From: Leptospira ilyithenensis
GTDB taxonomy: Bacteria > Spirochaetota > Leptospiria > Leptospirales > Leptospiraceae
NCBI RefSeq assembly: GCF_004771005.1
Contig: NZ_RQHV01000032.1
Span: forward strand, 53,003-117,002
Direction: 5' to 3'
DNA length: 64,000 nucleotides
Shown: positions 44,434 through 52,892 of the stretch, piece by piece
Position numbering within the stretch: position 1 is the first letter of the stretch
How the letters are laid out: every line of letters begins with the position of its first letter
Program-made: the position numbers and the translations under genes
The notes under the pieces: model-generated
What the model was told of the DNA's origin: nothing
Databases searched by the model: none
The model's input: only the letters and a program-made list of their open reading frames with translations

Positions 44434-46155
44434 ATGATCAAGGGCAATTATTTCCAAACCAATGAAGATTTCAAAGAACACTTTTACGACCTAGTCGACT
44501 GGGATGAAATCGTAAATATCTATGAACACGGATTTGCAGACGCAAAGGAATACGAAAAAACGAAAAACCATCGGCTTGAAATGGCACCGACTAACGTTGG
44601 GGAAGCGATTGCTTACTACGAAGAGGTTCTAAATTCCTGCGGAGAAATTTCGGGTGAATATGTTTCCCAAGTAGCGCAAGATGTGGATCATGAAGGTTTG
44701 AAGTATGCAAATGGCGTAGTGACTCATCCGCAAGCAATGGTTGACGTTATACATAAATACCACGAAGCAGGACTCGGTCCCGCAGGGTTCAAACGCAAAT
44801 ACGGCGGACTAGGTGTTCCTAACATAGTAAAGGCGATGATTGCCGAACTTATGTACCGTTCCGACAGTTCCATCACAATTGCAGTAGGAAGTATGGGACT
44901 TGCAAGCATCCTGGAACGATGTGCTTCGGATGAAATGAAAGAAGAATGGATTCCAAAACTGATTTCGAATCATTATACCGTAACCATGGGACTTTCGGAA
45001 CCTGATTTCGGATCCGACCTTCCCAACATTACAACGAAAGCAGTAAAAAAAGGAGACGATTGGTATTTAACAGGTACTAAGCGGTTCCAAACAGTGGCCT
45101 GCGGACTGAACGGAGAGCCAGGAATGACTTTGACTCTTGCGAGAACGGGAACGCAAGAAAGCGGAGCACGCGGCCTTTCCTTTTTTATCGTGGAAAACAA
45201 AGACTACGAAGTCTCGGGTATCGAAAAAAAACTGGGCATAAAAGCCTCCGCAACATGCGAAGTCGTTTTCGAGAATAGCAAAGGTTATTTGGTAGGAAAA
45301 GAAGGATACGGACTCGTAAAGTACGTGATGGGAATGTTAAACGGAGCAAGACTCAGTGTTTCTTCCCAAGGTACTGGAATAGCCACTACCGCTTACGAAG
45401 AGGCGAAAAAATACGCGGAAGAACGTATCCAATTTCACAAACCGATCATTACGATCCCGGCAGTCAAAAAAATGTTGGACCGAATGGAAAGAGAGATTGC
45501 AGGAATGCGTTGTCTTATGGTAGAGGCGGCATATTCCGTTGATAAATACTATTGGACGGAAGATGCGAAAGACCTGGATCCTTTGAGCGCAAAAGCAAAA
45601 GACGCAAAACTTTGGGAGAAAGTGGCAAACACACTCACCCCCATTTCCAAATACTATAATTCGGAAATGTGTAATGATTTGGTATATGACGCCTTGCAAG
45701 TATTTGGTGGAGCAGGATACACTGAAGACTACGATTTGTCCAGGCTTTATAGAGATGCCCGTATCACAAATATCTATGACGGAACCACTCAAATACAAGT
45801 CAACGCTGCCATCGGAGGGATCACATCCGGAATGTCCCAAACGGGAGTCTTCCGTCAATACCTGGACCAAAGATCTCAAGGTCTGAGTTTCGAAAAAAAC
45901 CTATCGGAAACGAGAAAAGTTTTCGAAGAGATCGTAGAATCTTGGAAAAAGATCACAGATACAACTTTGCGTGAAAAATTCGCTTTTGAAGTAGTAGAGT
46001 CTAGTGCCCGTTTGGTGGTAGGAATACTGATGGAAAGAGCGAAAGCAAAGTCGAAAAGCAGAAAGGATTTAAGAAAAATCTGGTGCCAAGGATTTCACGT
46101 CGATTCTTTGGCCATTCTTACAGGGAATTTGATCCGAATTCAGAATGCGATTTAG
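44434..46155 (+). CDS. acyl-CoA dehydrogenase
   Basis: ATG at 44434, six bases after GAGG, gives 573 residues. The domains are an N-terminal helical region, the beta domain with TVTMGLSEPDFGSDLPNI and GTKRFQTV-type flavin-binding strands, and the C-terminal helical domain with ALQVFGGAGYTEDYDLSRL. At the usual catalytic-glutamate position (YEGT) this protein reads NIYDGTTQIQ, i.e. Asp. It oxidises the first step of fatty-acid or similar acyl-CoA breakdown. The extra C-terminal 110 residues are helical and basic. It is a single gene followed by a long hairpin. Confidence 0.9.
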   Translation: MIKGNYFQTNEDFKEHFYDLVDWDEIVNIYEHGFADAKEYEKTKNHRLEMAPTNVGEAIAYYEEVLNSCGEISGEYVSQVAQDVDHEGLKYANGVVTHPQAMVDVIHKYHEAGLGPAGFKRKYGGLGVPNIVKAMIAELMYRSDSSITIAVGSMGLASILERCASDEMKEEWIPKLISNHYTVTMGLSEPDFGSDLPNITTKAVKKGDDWYLTGTKRFQTVACGLNGEPGMTLTLARTGTQESGARGLSFFIVENKDYEVSGIEKKLGIKASATCEVVFENSKGYLVGKEGYGLVKYVMGMLNGARLSVSSQGTGIATTAYEEAKKYAEERIQFHKPIITIPAVKKMLDRMEREIAGMRCLMVEAAYSVDKYYWTEDAKDLDPLSAKAKDAKLWEKVANTLTPISKYYNSEMCNDLVYDALQVFGGAGYTEDYDLSRLYRDARITNIYDGTTQIQVNAAIGGITSGMSQTGVFRQYLDQRSQGLSFEKNLSETRKVFEEIVESWKKITDTTLREKFAFEVVESSARLVVGILMERAKAKSKSRKDLRKIWCQGFHVDSLAILTGNLIRIQNAI

Positions 46156-46190
46156 ACTTTAAACAAAAATAATTTTACGACAGGATTCAT

Positions 46191-46231
46191 TTTTCGTTTT
46201 CCAAATTTATTTTTTAATTGGAAAACGAAAA
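46191..46231 (+). terminator. terminator after acyl-CoA dehydrogenase
   Basis: TTTTCGTTTTCCAA (46191-46204) and TTGGAAAACGAAAA (46218-46231) form a perfect 14-base inverted repeat with a 13-base AT loop, 36 bases past the dehydrogenase stop. Short T stretches follow. The stem lies upstream of the small exported gene at 46273 and should separate the two transcripts. Confidence 0.6.
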
Positions 46232-46272
46232 TTTTACCTTACCTTATTCAAACTTATTGTAAGGAGATTTTA

Positions 46273-46531
46273 ATGAAAAAAATCAGTGTATATGCAGGTT
46301 TGTTAATGGCAATCATGCTGGCTACAACCAACCTTTCCGCCAAGTGTTACGGATATAAAAGTTTGCGTCAATGGAGATTCGTTTGCAGATCGCAAAAAAG
46401 CAGGTGAAGTCTGTAAAAAAGTAAATGGTTCGGATTGCGGTGCAACGACAGGAAATTCAGGTTCATGCACCGGGCCAAAATGTTATGATGAATCCGGTAA
46501 CCAAAAAAGTAACATCAAAGTTGATAAATAA
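46273..46531 (+). pseudogene. small Cys-rich exported protein, frameshifted
   Basis: AAGGAG at 46261-46266 precedes ATG 46273 and a clean signal peptide (ISVYAGLLMAIMLATTNLSA). After AKCY the frame breaks. Removing one G at 46353-46354 continues as DIKVCVNGDSFADRKKAGEV, then CKKVNGSDCGATTGNSG and CTGPKCYDESG, to TAA at 46529-46531. The repaired product of about 85 residues would have six or more cysteines, with mature Cys spacing like a disulfide-rich secreted protein. No family name is recognised. The intact signal and ribosome site suggest a recent break or a sequencing error. Confidence 0.6.
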
Positions 46532-46576
46532 AAAATAGATCCTACTGAAACTTAGAAACTCATACTACAATAAAAA

Positions 46577-46601
46577 AACCAGAGGATCATATCCTCTGGT
46601 T
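46577..46601 (-). terminator. intrinsic terminator of the desaturase transcript
   Basis: AACCAGAGGAT (46577-46587) and ATCCTCTGGTT (46591-46601) are a perfect 11-base inverted repeat around CAT. On the minus strand the stem is followed by a run of seven T residues (46572-46578 on the plus strand are A), the textbook intrinsic terminator for the leftward desaturase gene. Confidence 0.8.
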
Positions 46602-46640
46602 CCTAAATTCAAATCTATACTTTAAAAGCCTGCGCCTTAT

Positions 46641-47807
46641 TTACACTGGCACCAATTCTTCGGAAGTCGTATCAACCATAATGATTTGCGGTTCCGGCAT
46701 CAGTTGTATTTCTTTCACATTTCCCATAAGTTTTTTCGCAATCTTATTCGGGAAGGAATATACAAAGATACGTTTCCATACGGCAGCAAATTGTTTTGCA
46801 AAACTTCCGGTATTATAGTTTTGTCCGTACTTTTTGCAAACAGCTTCGAGTCTCGGAGCGATCTCTTGATAACGCCTGGAAGGGACATCAGGATACATAT
46901 GGTGTTCGATTTGGTGACTGAGATGGCCGCTCATCAGATAAAGGAACTTGCTTCCGCTAATATCGGAAGACCCTTTCAACTGACGAATGTACCATTCCGC
47001 TCTTGTTTCATTTTTGATTTCTTCGGGAGTAAAAGTTTCCGCATTCTCTGTGAAATGACCGCAAAAGATAATCGAGTAAGTCCAAACATTTCTGATCATA
47101 TTTGCGAGAAGATTTCCCAAAACAACTTTTGGAAAATTAAGTCCCGCCAAAATCGGAAAGAAAAGATAATCCTTTACCAATTGCAATTCGATCTTTTTGA
47201 AAAATACGTCTCTGTATTCTTTCAGAGTTCTTTTCTTTCTGAGTTTTTTAGGAATCTCCATATATTCCACACGATACCCGTGGGCGCCGACTCCCCATTG
47301 AAAGTGAAACATCAAAAACAAATTGGAAAACATTTGTGTCAAGTGAACCGGTTTCCATTTTTGATCGTCAGTCAGTCTTGTGAAATTATAACCGTAATCA
47401 TGGTCTTTACCCAATACATTTGTAAATGTATGGTGCATATAATTATGATAGAACTTCCATTGTTTTGAATCGGATACGATATCCCATTCGAATGTACGGG
47501 AGTTGAACCTGGGATCATTCATCCAGTCATATTGACCGTGCATTACGTTATGCCCGATTTCCATATTGTTTAGAATTTTGGAACCTGCGAGCAACAACGT
47601 TCCGATTCCGAATGTAATCGGCTCAAAGCTGAAATGAATCAATCCTCTTCCCAAAATTTCAGTATAACGATATGCTTTGTAGACTCGTTTGATATGATTT
47701 GCGTCTTCCGTCCCAACCTTTGCCATCACATCTTTTCTTATTTCTTCCAGCTCTGCACCGAAAGCTTCTGTTTCCGCTTTTGAAAGTTTTTTACTTATTG
47801 TTTTCAT
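46641..47807 (-). CDS. membrane fatty-acid desaturase
   Basis: This 388-residue integral membrane protein has the three histidine boxes of front-end/acyl desaturases: HNVMHGQYD, NYMHHTFTN and QIEHHMYPD (about residues 85, 120 and 305). Hydrophobic helices lie near 55-75 and 225-250. It inserts a double bond into a membrane lipid or acyl-CoA chain, drawing electrons from a reductase. The reductase gene lies 46 bases upstream on the same strand, and both probably answer to the divergent TetR regulator at 49074. The layout is like the mycobacterial DesA3 with Rv3230c or Pseudomonas DesBC with DesT. Confidence 0.92.
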   Translation of the reverse strand: MKTISKKLSKAETEAFGAELEEIRKDVMAKVGTEDANHIKRVYKAYRYTEILGRGLIHFSFEPITFGIGTLLLAGSKILNNMEIGHNVMHGQYDWMNDPRFNSRTFEWDIVSDSKQWKFYHNYMHHTFTNVLGKDHDYGYNFTRLTDDQKWKPVHLTQMFSNLFLMFHFQWGVGAHGYRVEYMEIPKKLRKKRTLKEYRDVFFKKIELQLVKDYLFFPILAGLNFPKVVLGNLLANMIRNVWTYSIIFCGHFTENAETFTPEEIKNETRAEWYIRQLKGSSDISGSKFLYLMSGHLSHQIEHHMYPDVPSRRYQEIAPRLEAVCKKYGQNYNTGSFAKQFAAVWKRIFVYSFPNKIAKKLMGNVKEIQLMPEPQIIMVDTTSEELVPV

Positions 47808-47853
47808 ATGATTTGTCTATTTCCTTAATGTTTGTTAGCTAAAAAATACTCTT

Positions 47854-48942
47854 TTATAAATCCAATTCCAGTTTTTCATCCACACGGGAAAGACAGAGTT
47901 GGATATTTCCTTCTCCACTGTCCGACATGGTTTCGTCTTTGATGTTTGTGACGGACCCGCTTGTTTTTCTACAAGTGCAAGTATGACAAATTCCCATTCG
48001 ACAGCCGCTAGGTGGATAGATTCCCTGGTCTTCGAGTTCTTCCAAGATGGATTTTTCACCTTTCAAAAGAACCGTCTTATGGGATTGTAAAAGTACAACT
48101 TCTACGGGACCGTTGCTTTGGTAATTGGTTTGAATCTGATTTGGTAATAAAAACAGTTCCGAGATCACATGATTGTCTTTTAAAAATTCTTTTGCAGAAG
48201 TTTGCAAAGGAGCAGGTCCGCAAAGATAAACCAATCTTTCTTTCAGATCGGGAACAAACTTGTCCATAAGCTCGGTAGTTAAAAATCCTGAATCATAGCC
48301 TGGAGCCGGAACATCAGTCAAAACATGTTTGATTTCCAACCATGGGTTATTTGCTTCCAATTCCGCAAAGGATTGAAAAAAGATAATGTCTTCTTTGAAT
48401 CGTGAAAAATAAAGCAACTTCGCCTGACCTTTGTAATTCGATTCAGCCAGAGTTTCAAGAATGGAATGAATGGGTGTAATCCCGCTGCCACCGGCGATAA
48501 ACAGAAGTTTGTCGGGAAGTGCAGCCGGATCTGCGGTAAATTCCCCGCTTGCCGGACCTAATTCGAGAACGTCTCCCACTTGCAATCTGTCATTGAGAAA
48601 ATTGGAAACAAGTCCCCCTTTCTGACGTTTCACAGTGATGGTCGGATTTTTTGCCGACGGAGAGGAGGATAAGGAATAGTAACGGGTCACTCGCCGTCCT
48701 GCGATCTCTACAGTGACCGGAACGTGCTGTCCCGCCCGAAATCCCTTCCAATGACGATTTGTTTGGAGAACGATTGTTTTCGTATCTGTAGATTCGGAAC
48801 GAATGGCAACTACCTTTGCTTTTGCCGTAGAAACCGAATACAATGGGTTAATTTCGCCTAAAACGAACTCTAACCAATTGGTCGGCTGGAAATAATTCCA
48901 ATATTCCTTAGGACTGTTGTAGATAAACGGGAGCACTTTCAT
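47854..48942 (-). CDS. ferredoxin-NADP(H)-type reductase with C-terminal 2Fe-2S domain
   Basis: This 362-residue protein has an FAD domain (about 35-150, with GQHVPVTVEIAGRRVTRYYS), an NAD(P)-binding domain (about 155-260, LLFIAGGSGITPIHSIL, YLCGPAPLQ) and a C-terminal plant-type ferredoxin domain with cysteines in GCRMGICHTCTCRKT and a last Cys in IQLCLSRVD. It passes electrons from NAD(P)H to the desaturase. Start with GAGG six bases upstream. A promoter and an operator-like palindrome lie just before it. Confidence 0.92.
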   Translation of the reverse strand: MKVLPFIYNSPKEYWNYFQPTNWLEFVLGEINPLYSVSTAKAKVVAIRSESTDTKTIVLQTNRHWKGFRAGQHVPVTVEIAGRRVTRYYSLSSSPSAKNPTITVKRQKGGLVSNFLNDRLQVGDVLELGPASGEFTADPAALPDKLLFIAGGSGITPIHSILETLAESNYKGQAKLLYFSRFKEDIIFFQSFAELEANNPWLEIKHVLTDVPAPGYDSGFLTTELMDKFVPDLKERLVYLCGPAPLQTSAKEFLKDNHVISELFLLPNQIQTNYQSNGPVEVVLLQSHKTVLLKGEKSILEELEDQGIYPPSGCRMGICHTCTCRKTSGSVTNIKDETMSDSGEGNIQLCLSRVDEKLELDL

Positions 48943-48960
48943 ATTTTCGCCTCTTTTTTG

Positions 48961-48976
48961 GTGAACGACTGTTCAC
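48961..48976. promoter_or_regulatory. TetR operator 1 (reductase/desaturase side)
   Basis: GTGAACGACTGTTCAC at 48961-48976 is GTGAAC and GTTCAC inverted around four bases, a perfect six-base repeat. It lies directly downstream of the -10 at 48978-48983 and 18 bases before the reductase start, where a bound repressor would block transcription. It matches site 2 at 49046 closely. Confidence 0.65.
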
Positions 48977-48977
48977 A

Positions 48978-49006
48978 GAGATAACTTACAGTGTTAAATA
49001 TGTCAA
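48978..49006 (-). promoter_or_regulatory. promoter of the reductase-desaturase transcript
   Basis: On the minus strand TTGACA (49001-49006) is a perfect -35 and TATCTC (48978-48983) lies 17 bases away as a weak -10. Transcription would start inside or just at operator 1. The weak -10 suggests low basal activity. Confidence 0.5.
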
Positions 49007-49045
49007 CCCTGAATTTGCTTATTTTTTCCTTGATCGAAAAAAAAA

Positions 49046-49061
49046 GTGAACAATCGTTTAC
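49046..49061. promoter_or_regulatory. TetR operator 2 (regulator side)
   Basis: GTGAACAATCGTTTAC at 49046-49061 matches operator 1 in 11 of 16 positions, with the same GTGAAC and GTT(C/T)AC arms and spacing. It ends 12 bases before the TetR start at 49074, so the regulator probably limits its own synthesis as well. Confidence 0.6.
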
Positions 49062-49073
49062 AAAGATTCATTT

Positions 49074-49715
49074 ATGAAGCTAAACCTTCGTTACCAACAG
49101 AAACTACGCACCCGTAGCACCTTGATCCAAGCCGCCTTGAAACTTATGGGAGAGGAAAAGAGTCTGGGGGAATTGAGTCTACGCGAGGTAGCGGGAGAAG
49201 CAGGGATTGTTCCTGCCGCTTTTTACAGGCATTTTAAGAATATGGAAGAGCTGGGGCTTGCTCTTGTGGATGATATGAGTATCAAACTCCGGACAATCTT
49301 ACGTGAAGCTCGTAAAAAAGGTGCTTATAAGACCGCCCTCCAGGAATCCATCGCCCTCTTTTTCGATTATGTGAAAGAAAACAGATTATTATTCCGCTTT
49401 ATCTCCCGCGAAAGAACGGGAGGAAACAAAAGAATCCGCGCGGCCATTCGCAATGAAATGGCTTTCATTACTTCTGAGTTAGCATCTGATATGCGACTCC
49501 CAAAATCCGTTCCTTTTTCGGATATTGAATTCGTATCAGAAATGATCGTATTCAATGCATTTCATATCGCTGGAGAATTTTTAGATTCAGATCCCAAAGA
49601 TTCGCTCAGTGAAAAAAAATTGAAGATCAAAACCGTAAAACAACTTCGACTCATCTTTGTAGGCATTCTCAGAGGCAGAAGCAAAGGCAAGCGTAGATCT
49701 ATTGTTAGGGGATAA
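49074..49715 (+). CDS. TetR family regulator, FabR/DesT-like
   Basis: This 213-residue protein has a TetR helix-turn-helix in LSLREVAGEAGIVPAAFYRHF (about residues 40-62), the PAAFYRHF element being characteristic of the FabR/DesT lineage that senses fatty-acid saturation, followed by MEELGLALVDD. It is divergent from the reductase-desaturase pair with one operator-like site near each start. The expected role is to adjust unsaturated fatty-acid formation to membrane composition. The ligand, probably acyl-CoA, is inferred from relatives. Confidence 0.88.
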   Translation: MKLNLRYQQKLRTRSTLIQAALKLMGEEKSLGELSLREVAGEAGIVPAAFYRHFKNMEELGLALVDDMSIKLRTILREARKKGAYKTALQESIALFFDYVKENRLLFRFISRERTGGNKRIRAAIRNEMAFITSELASDMRLPKSVPFSDIEFVSEMIVFNAFHIAGEFLDSDPKDSLSEKKLKIKTVKQLRLIFVGILRGRSKGKRRSIVRG

Positions 49716-49774
49716 GGTAAAAAGAATTTTATCTCAACGCAAAAACACCGAGAGGAGAAAAGAACTTCCTAGAT

Positions 49775-50242
49775 TCAGCTTTGTTCCAGATGCAAAATAT
49801 CCTGGTGACTGACCACATTTCCCGAAGGGTCAAGCTCAATCATCGGATTGTAAGCGATTTCCCAAAGGTTGCTTTCTATATCTTCAAAATAAAAAATATA
49901 AGCACCGAAGAATGTTTCCTCGGGAGATTTGGTAATCGAAACTTCGGCTTTCTTCAGGTGATTGTACAAAACATCTACTTCTTCTTTGGAATCCACATTA
50001 TAAGCCAAAGTGAAATGTTTGAAGTCGGATGAATTATTTTCTTTGCCAGCACCTGAAGCCAAATCCTTTGAAGGATAAAAGGACAAAAGTAATCCGTTCA
50101 GTCGAAAGAAAATAATGTCTTTGTTTGCGGCAACGGGAATCCAACCGAATTTCTCTTCGTAGAAATTTCTGATATTTTGTAGATTTTTCACACCGATTGT
50201 AATGATGGAAATTCTTTCTTTTAGTTTTCCTTTTTGATTCAT
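49775..50242 (-). CDS. VOC/glyoxalase-fold protein
   Basis: This 155-residue protein has the paired beta-alpha-beta units of the vicinal oxygen chelate fold: ISIITIGVKNLQNIRNFYEE-type first strand/helix and FYFEDIESNLWEIAYNP at the end, with the conserved acidic residue before the closing strand. It may bind a metal and a small ligand. No specific enzyme is deducible. It lies 27 bases after the AraC-type gene on the same strand and is probably its regulatory target or partner. Confidence 0.82.
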   Translation of the reverse strand: MNQKGKLKERISIITIGVKNLQNIRNFYEEKFGWIPVAANKDIIFFRLNGLLLSFYPSKDLASGAGKENNSSDFKHFTLAYNVDSKEEVDVLYNHLKKAEVSITKSPEETFFGAYIFYFEDIESNLWEIAYNPMIELDPSGNVVSHQDILHLEQS

Positions 50243-50269
50243 TGTTTTATGATACAGGAATTGAAAATT

Positions 50270-51028
50270 CTAGTATTGTAAAAATGGAACATCTTTGGAA
50301 AAATATTTTTTGGGAGTAATGCCAACCAGATCTTTAAAGTCGTGAATGAAATGAGATTGATCGAAATAACCGAATTCCAAAGCAAGAGCGGCCCAGTTCC
50401 CGGAGACAACTTCATTTTTTTTCACCAAACAAATCATAGACTGTAATCGTTGGGTTCGATAAAACGTTTTCGCATCCAAACCGATATACTGTCGGGATAA
50501 ACGGGAGAGATGCTGGCGTGTGATTCCAAGTGTGTTTGCCATTTCTTCGATTTGAACGGCAAAAGGATTTCTCCGAATTTGTTTTACGAACTCCAAAACA
50601 ATCGGATTTCCAAAACTGGATTTTGTTTTTTCTTTGATCCAAAGAAATAGCAAACTAGCTCCCTGGTCGGGGCTTGAAACTGAAGAAAGTTTTTCCAAAA
50701 GATCAGAGTTTTGGAAATCCGGAATTGTCACATCCATCCTTTGGTTCGTAATTTCATTGGCAGGTAGATTTAGAAAGATTCCGGCGAAGCCGGGAACAAA
50801 TCGAATTCCGTAAGAATGTTCAATATCTTCGGGGCTGATGAGTTGGCTTCGGGACATCGTTCCTACAAAGTAGATCCGATTTTTTTTCAAATCAAAAACC
50901 AGATCAATGGAACCATCGGGAAGTATGAGCAAACCACCGGAGATAAGATTTCCTTTCTCCTTTTTTTGCATCCATACACAATCTATAAAAGATTGAAGCT
51001 CATTTCCGGGAATCCATTCTTTATACAT
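50270..51028 (-). CDS. AraC family regulator with N-terminal DUF6597-like region
   Basis: ATG at 51026-51028 is preferred over TTG at 51068-51070. The 252-residue product begins with a beta-rich N-terminal domain (WIPGNELQSFIDCVWMQKKE and LILPDGSIDLVFDL) and ends in two helix-turn-helix units, MANTLGITRQHLSRLSRQYI and LALEFGYFDQSHFIHDFKDL. This domain order is common for AraC regulators near VOC proteins. The VOC gene follows by 27 bases. The N-terminal domain may bind a small molecule. Confidence 0.85.
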   Translation of the reverse strand: MYKEWIPGNELQSFIDCVWMQKKEKGNLISGGLLILPDGSIDLVFDLKKNRIYFVGTMSRSQLISPEDIEHSYGIRFVPGFAGIFLNLPANEITNQRMDVTIPDFQNSDLLEKLSSVSSPDQGASLLFLWIKEKTKSSFGNPIVLEFVKQIRRNPFAVQIEEMANTLGITRQHLSRLSRQYIGLDAKTFYRTQRLQSMICLVKKNEVVSGNWAALALEFGYFDQSHFIHDFKDLVGITPKKYFSKDVPFLQY

Positions 51029-51269
51029 GACGCTTATGAATGATTCAATACTATACTTTACAAAAGACAAAGCAAGTACGATTCATAGCTATAAGATATA
51101 TTCTGTTAACTGCTGACAAAATTTAAGAATGATTCAATTTGGCTACGAATGGAAGTTTGCTCCGAGGAAGACACAATGACAATTAAAAAAGAAGACTTAC
51201 GAAAAATTATAAATTGAACCAAGTAATAACCATCAAAGAACTGAATGCATCTCATTAGGAAAAAACGAC

Positions 51270-51734
51270 ATGATCGTAAATGTATCCACTGAATTAAAAT
51301 CCGATTTTGAAACGGTAAAACGGTCCGTGCTCTTACCGAAATTGCTTATTTACGTAACTACTCCATTGATCAAATTCACTCCCTTAGATCCGAATTATTT
51401 CCCGATGATCTGGAAGGACGGAGAATACTTGGTAAGTATGAAATTATTCGGAATCATTCCTTTCGGAAAACAATACATTGGAATCCAAAGGTTTCACGAT
51501 ACTACGGATGAATTTATATTAAGAGATAATGGTCATGGTGAATTGATTCGAAAATGGGATCATTGGATTTTTGTCCGCAGAACAAAAAATGAAAACTTAA
51601 TTTCATATACGGATCGAATTGAAATCAAAGCGGGCTTACTGACTCCGTTGATTTGGATCTTTGGAAATATATTCTATAGATGGAGACAACATCGTTGGAG
51701 GAAACTTATCTCGAAAGGATTGGATACTTTATAA
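51270..51734 (+). CDS. SRPBCC-like protein of unknown function
   Basis: This 154-residue protein has strands and a C-terminal helix as in SRPBCC lipid-binding proteins (FGIIPFGKQYIGIQRFHD, then a closing WIFGNIFYRWRQHRWRKL). It is a soluble or peripheral protein. The next gene begins right after its stop, so they are coupled. No family beyond the fold is supported. The 199 bases upstream (51071-51269) hold only a possible 13-codon reading and no clear promoter. Confidence 0.6.
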   Translation: MIVNVSTELKSDFETVKRSVLLPKLLIYVTTPLIKFTPLDPNYFPMIWKDGEYLVSMKLFGIIPFGKQYIGIQRFHDTTDEFILRDNGHGELIRKWDHWIFVRRTKNENLISYTDRIEIKAGLLTPLIWIFGNIFYRWRQHRWRKLISKGLDTL

Positions 51735-52364
51735 ATGGACTTAGATATTAAAAAACTGAAACAGCTCGAGTCTTCTTTTCTCTCCATTTATCCCGATGGA
51801 TTCCAACATCCTCAGTTGAAAGAGATTGGAAAAAAAATGAAATCGGAACAAATGTTTCTTCTCGCCGAAGAATCTTTTACCAAAGAAAAGTTCGAGGAAC
51901 CTTCGGAACTCGTAAAAGCAATGGTGAAAATAATCACTCGCTCTCCTTTGATTTCCCTATTTGAAAAACCTAAGTTAAGAGATTATGTGGAATCACTTTC
52001 CAAAAAAGACAAAGAAACTCTTTCGAACGGTTTGTATGAATTTTTTTACGGAAAAGAAGAACTGGGATTCAATCTGCAACTGGATGTTTTGCACAAAGGC
52101 AAATTGGCGAAATGGTCGATCATGACAGTTTGCCCGACATACTTTCGTCCGAAAAAAGAGATTTTTGTAAAACCGACTACCACCAAAGATATATTAGCTT
52201 ATTTCCAAATTCCGGATCTGGAATACAAACCGACACCCAGTTATGAATTTTATAAAAAATACAGAACTTGGATCAATAAAATGAAAACCCATGCAGATTC
52301 TTCGCTTTCTCCCTCCAATGCGGCATTCAGTGGTTTTTTAATGATGAGTTTGGGAAAAAAATAA
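51735..52364 (+). CDS. unknown soluble protein
   Basis: This 209-residue protein is rich in Lys and Glu, with helical composition (KLKQLESSFLSIYPDGFQHP, SKKDKETLSNGLYEFFYG) and a C-terminal stretch KWSIMTVCPTYFRPKKEIF. No signal, membrane segment or recognised domain. The ATG follows the previous stop directly, so expression is linked with the SRPBCC-like gene. Function unknown. Confidence 0.6.
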   Translation: MDLDIKKLKQLESSFLSIYPDGFQHPQLKEIGKKMKSEQMFLLAEESFTKEKFEEPSELVKAMVKIITRSPLISLFEKPKLRDYVESLSKKDKETLSNGLYEFFYGKEELGFNLQLDVLHKGKLAKWSIMTVCPTYFRPKKEIFVKPTTTKDILAYFQIPDLEYKPTPSYEFYKKYRTWINKMKTHADSSLSPSNAAFSGFLMMSLGKK

Positions 52365-52448
52365 ACTTCTATCCCTTTTAAAGTGGGCCCGAAGAAGAAT
52401 ATTTTTTTGAAACAAGCGGATTTCAATGGAAACGATAGGAGAGAAGGT

Positions 52449-52814
52449 ATGAGTCGATTGGGTGTAGTAGAAATTAAAGCGTTTGTGCCTGCAAAGGACT
52501 TTGAACTGTCCAAACAATTTTACCAAGATATGGGATTCAATCTAAAGTCGGATGGAGGCGGAGTCGCATACCTTCAAGTAGGAAATACAAGTTTTCTTTT
52601 GCAAGATTTTTACAATCAGGAACTTGCGGAAAACTTGATGATTCATTTGTTGGTAGAAGATGCAAATGCCTGGTTTCAAGAATTAACAAACAAAGGTTTG
52701 GCGGAAAAATACAAGATAAGAATTACCAATCCGGAAACGCAACCCTGGAGAATGGTGGATTTTATAGTAGCCGATCCTTCGGGAGTTTTGTGGAGAATAG
52801 GAAATAATATTTAG
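52449..52814 (+). CDS. VOC family protein (glyoxalase/bleomycin-resistance-like)
   Basis: ATG at 52449 with AGGAGAGAAGG just upstream gives 121 residues starting SRLGVVEIKAFVPAKDFELS. The VOC fold is seen in YLQVGNTSFLLQDFYN and in VDFIVADPSGVLWRIG, where DPSGVLWRI is the usual last strand. Family relatives include bleomycin-resistance and glyoxalase I proteins, but the function is not fixed. It may be co-transcribed with the two preceding genes. Confidence 0.8.
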   Translation: MSRLGVVEIKAFVPAKDFELSKQFYQDMGFNLKSDGGGVAYLQVGNTSFLLQDFYNQELAENLMIHLLVEDANAWFQELTNKGLAEKYKIRITNPETQPWRMVDFIVADPSGVLWRIGNNI

Positions 52815-52892
52815 GAACTGGAGCCTGCTTATCTTTATCTACGAAGAATAATAGTTAAGCAAGCGAATGAATATATGAAACCTGACGATTTT

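Noticed and set aside
46686..47468. 260-codon plus-strand frame opposite the desaturase
   Set aside because: Shadow of a desaturase with all three histidine boxes; the antisense protein has no family features.
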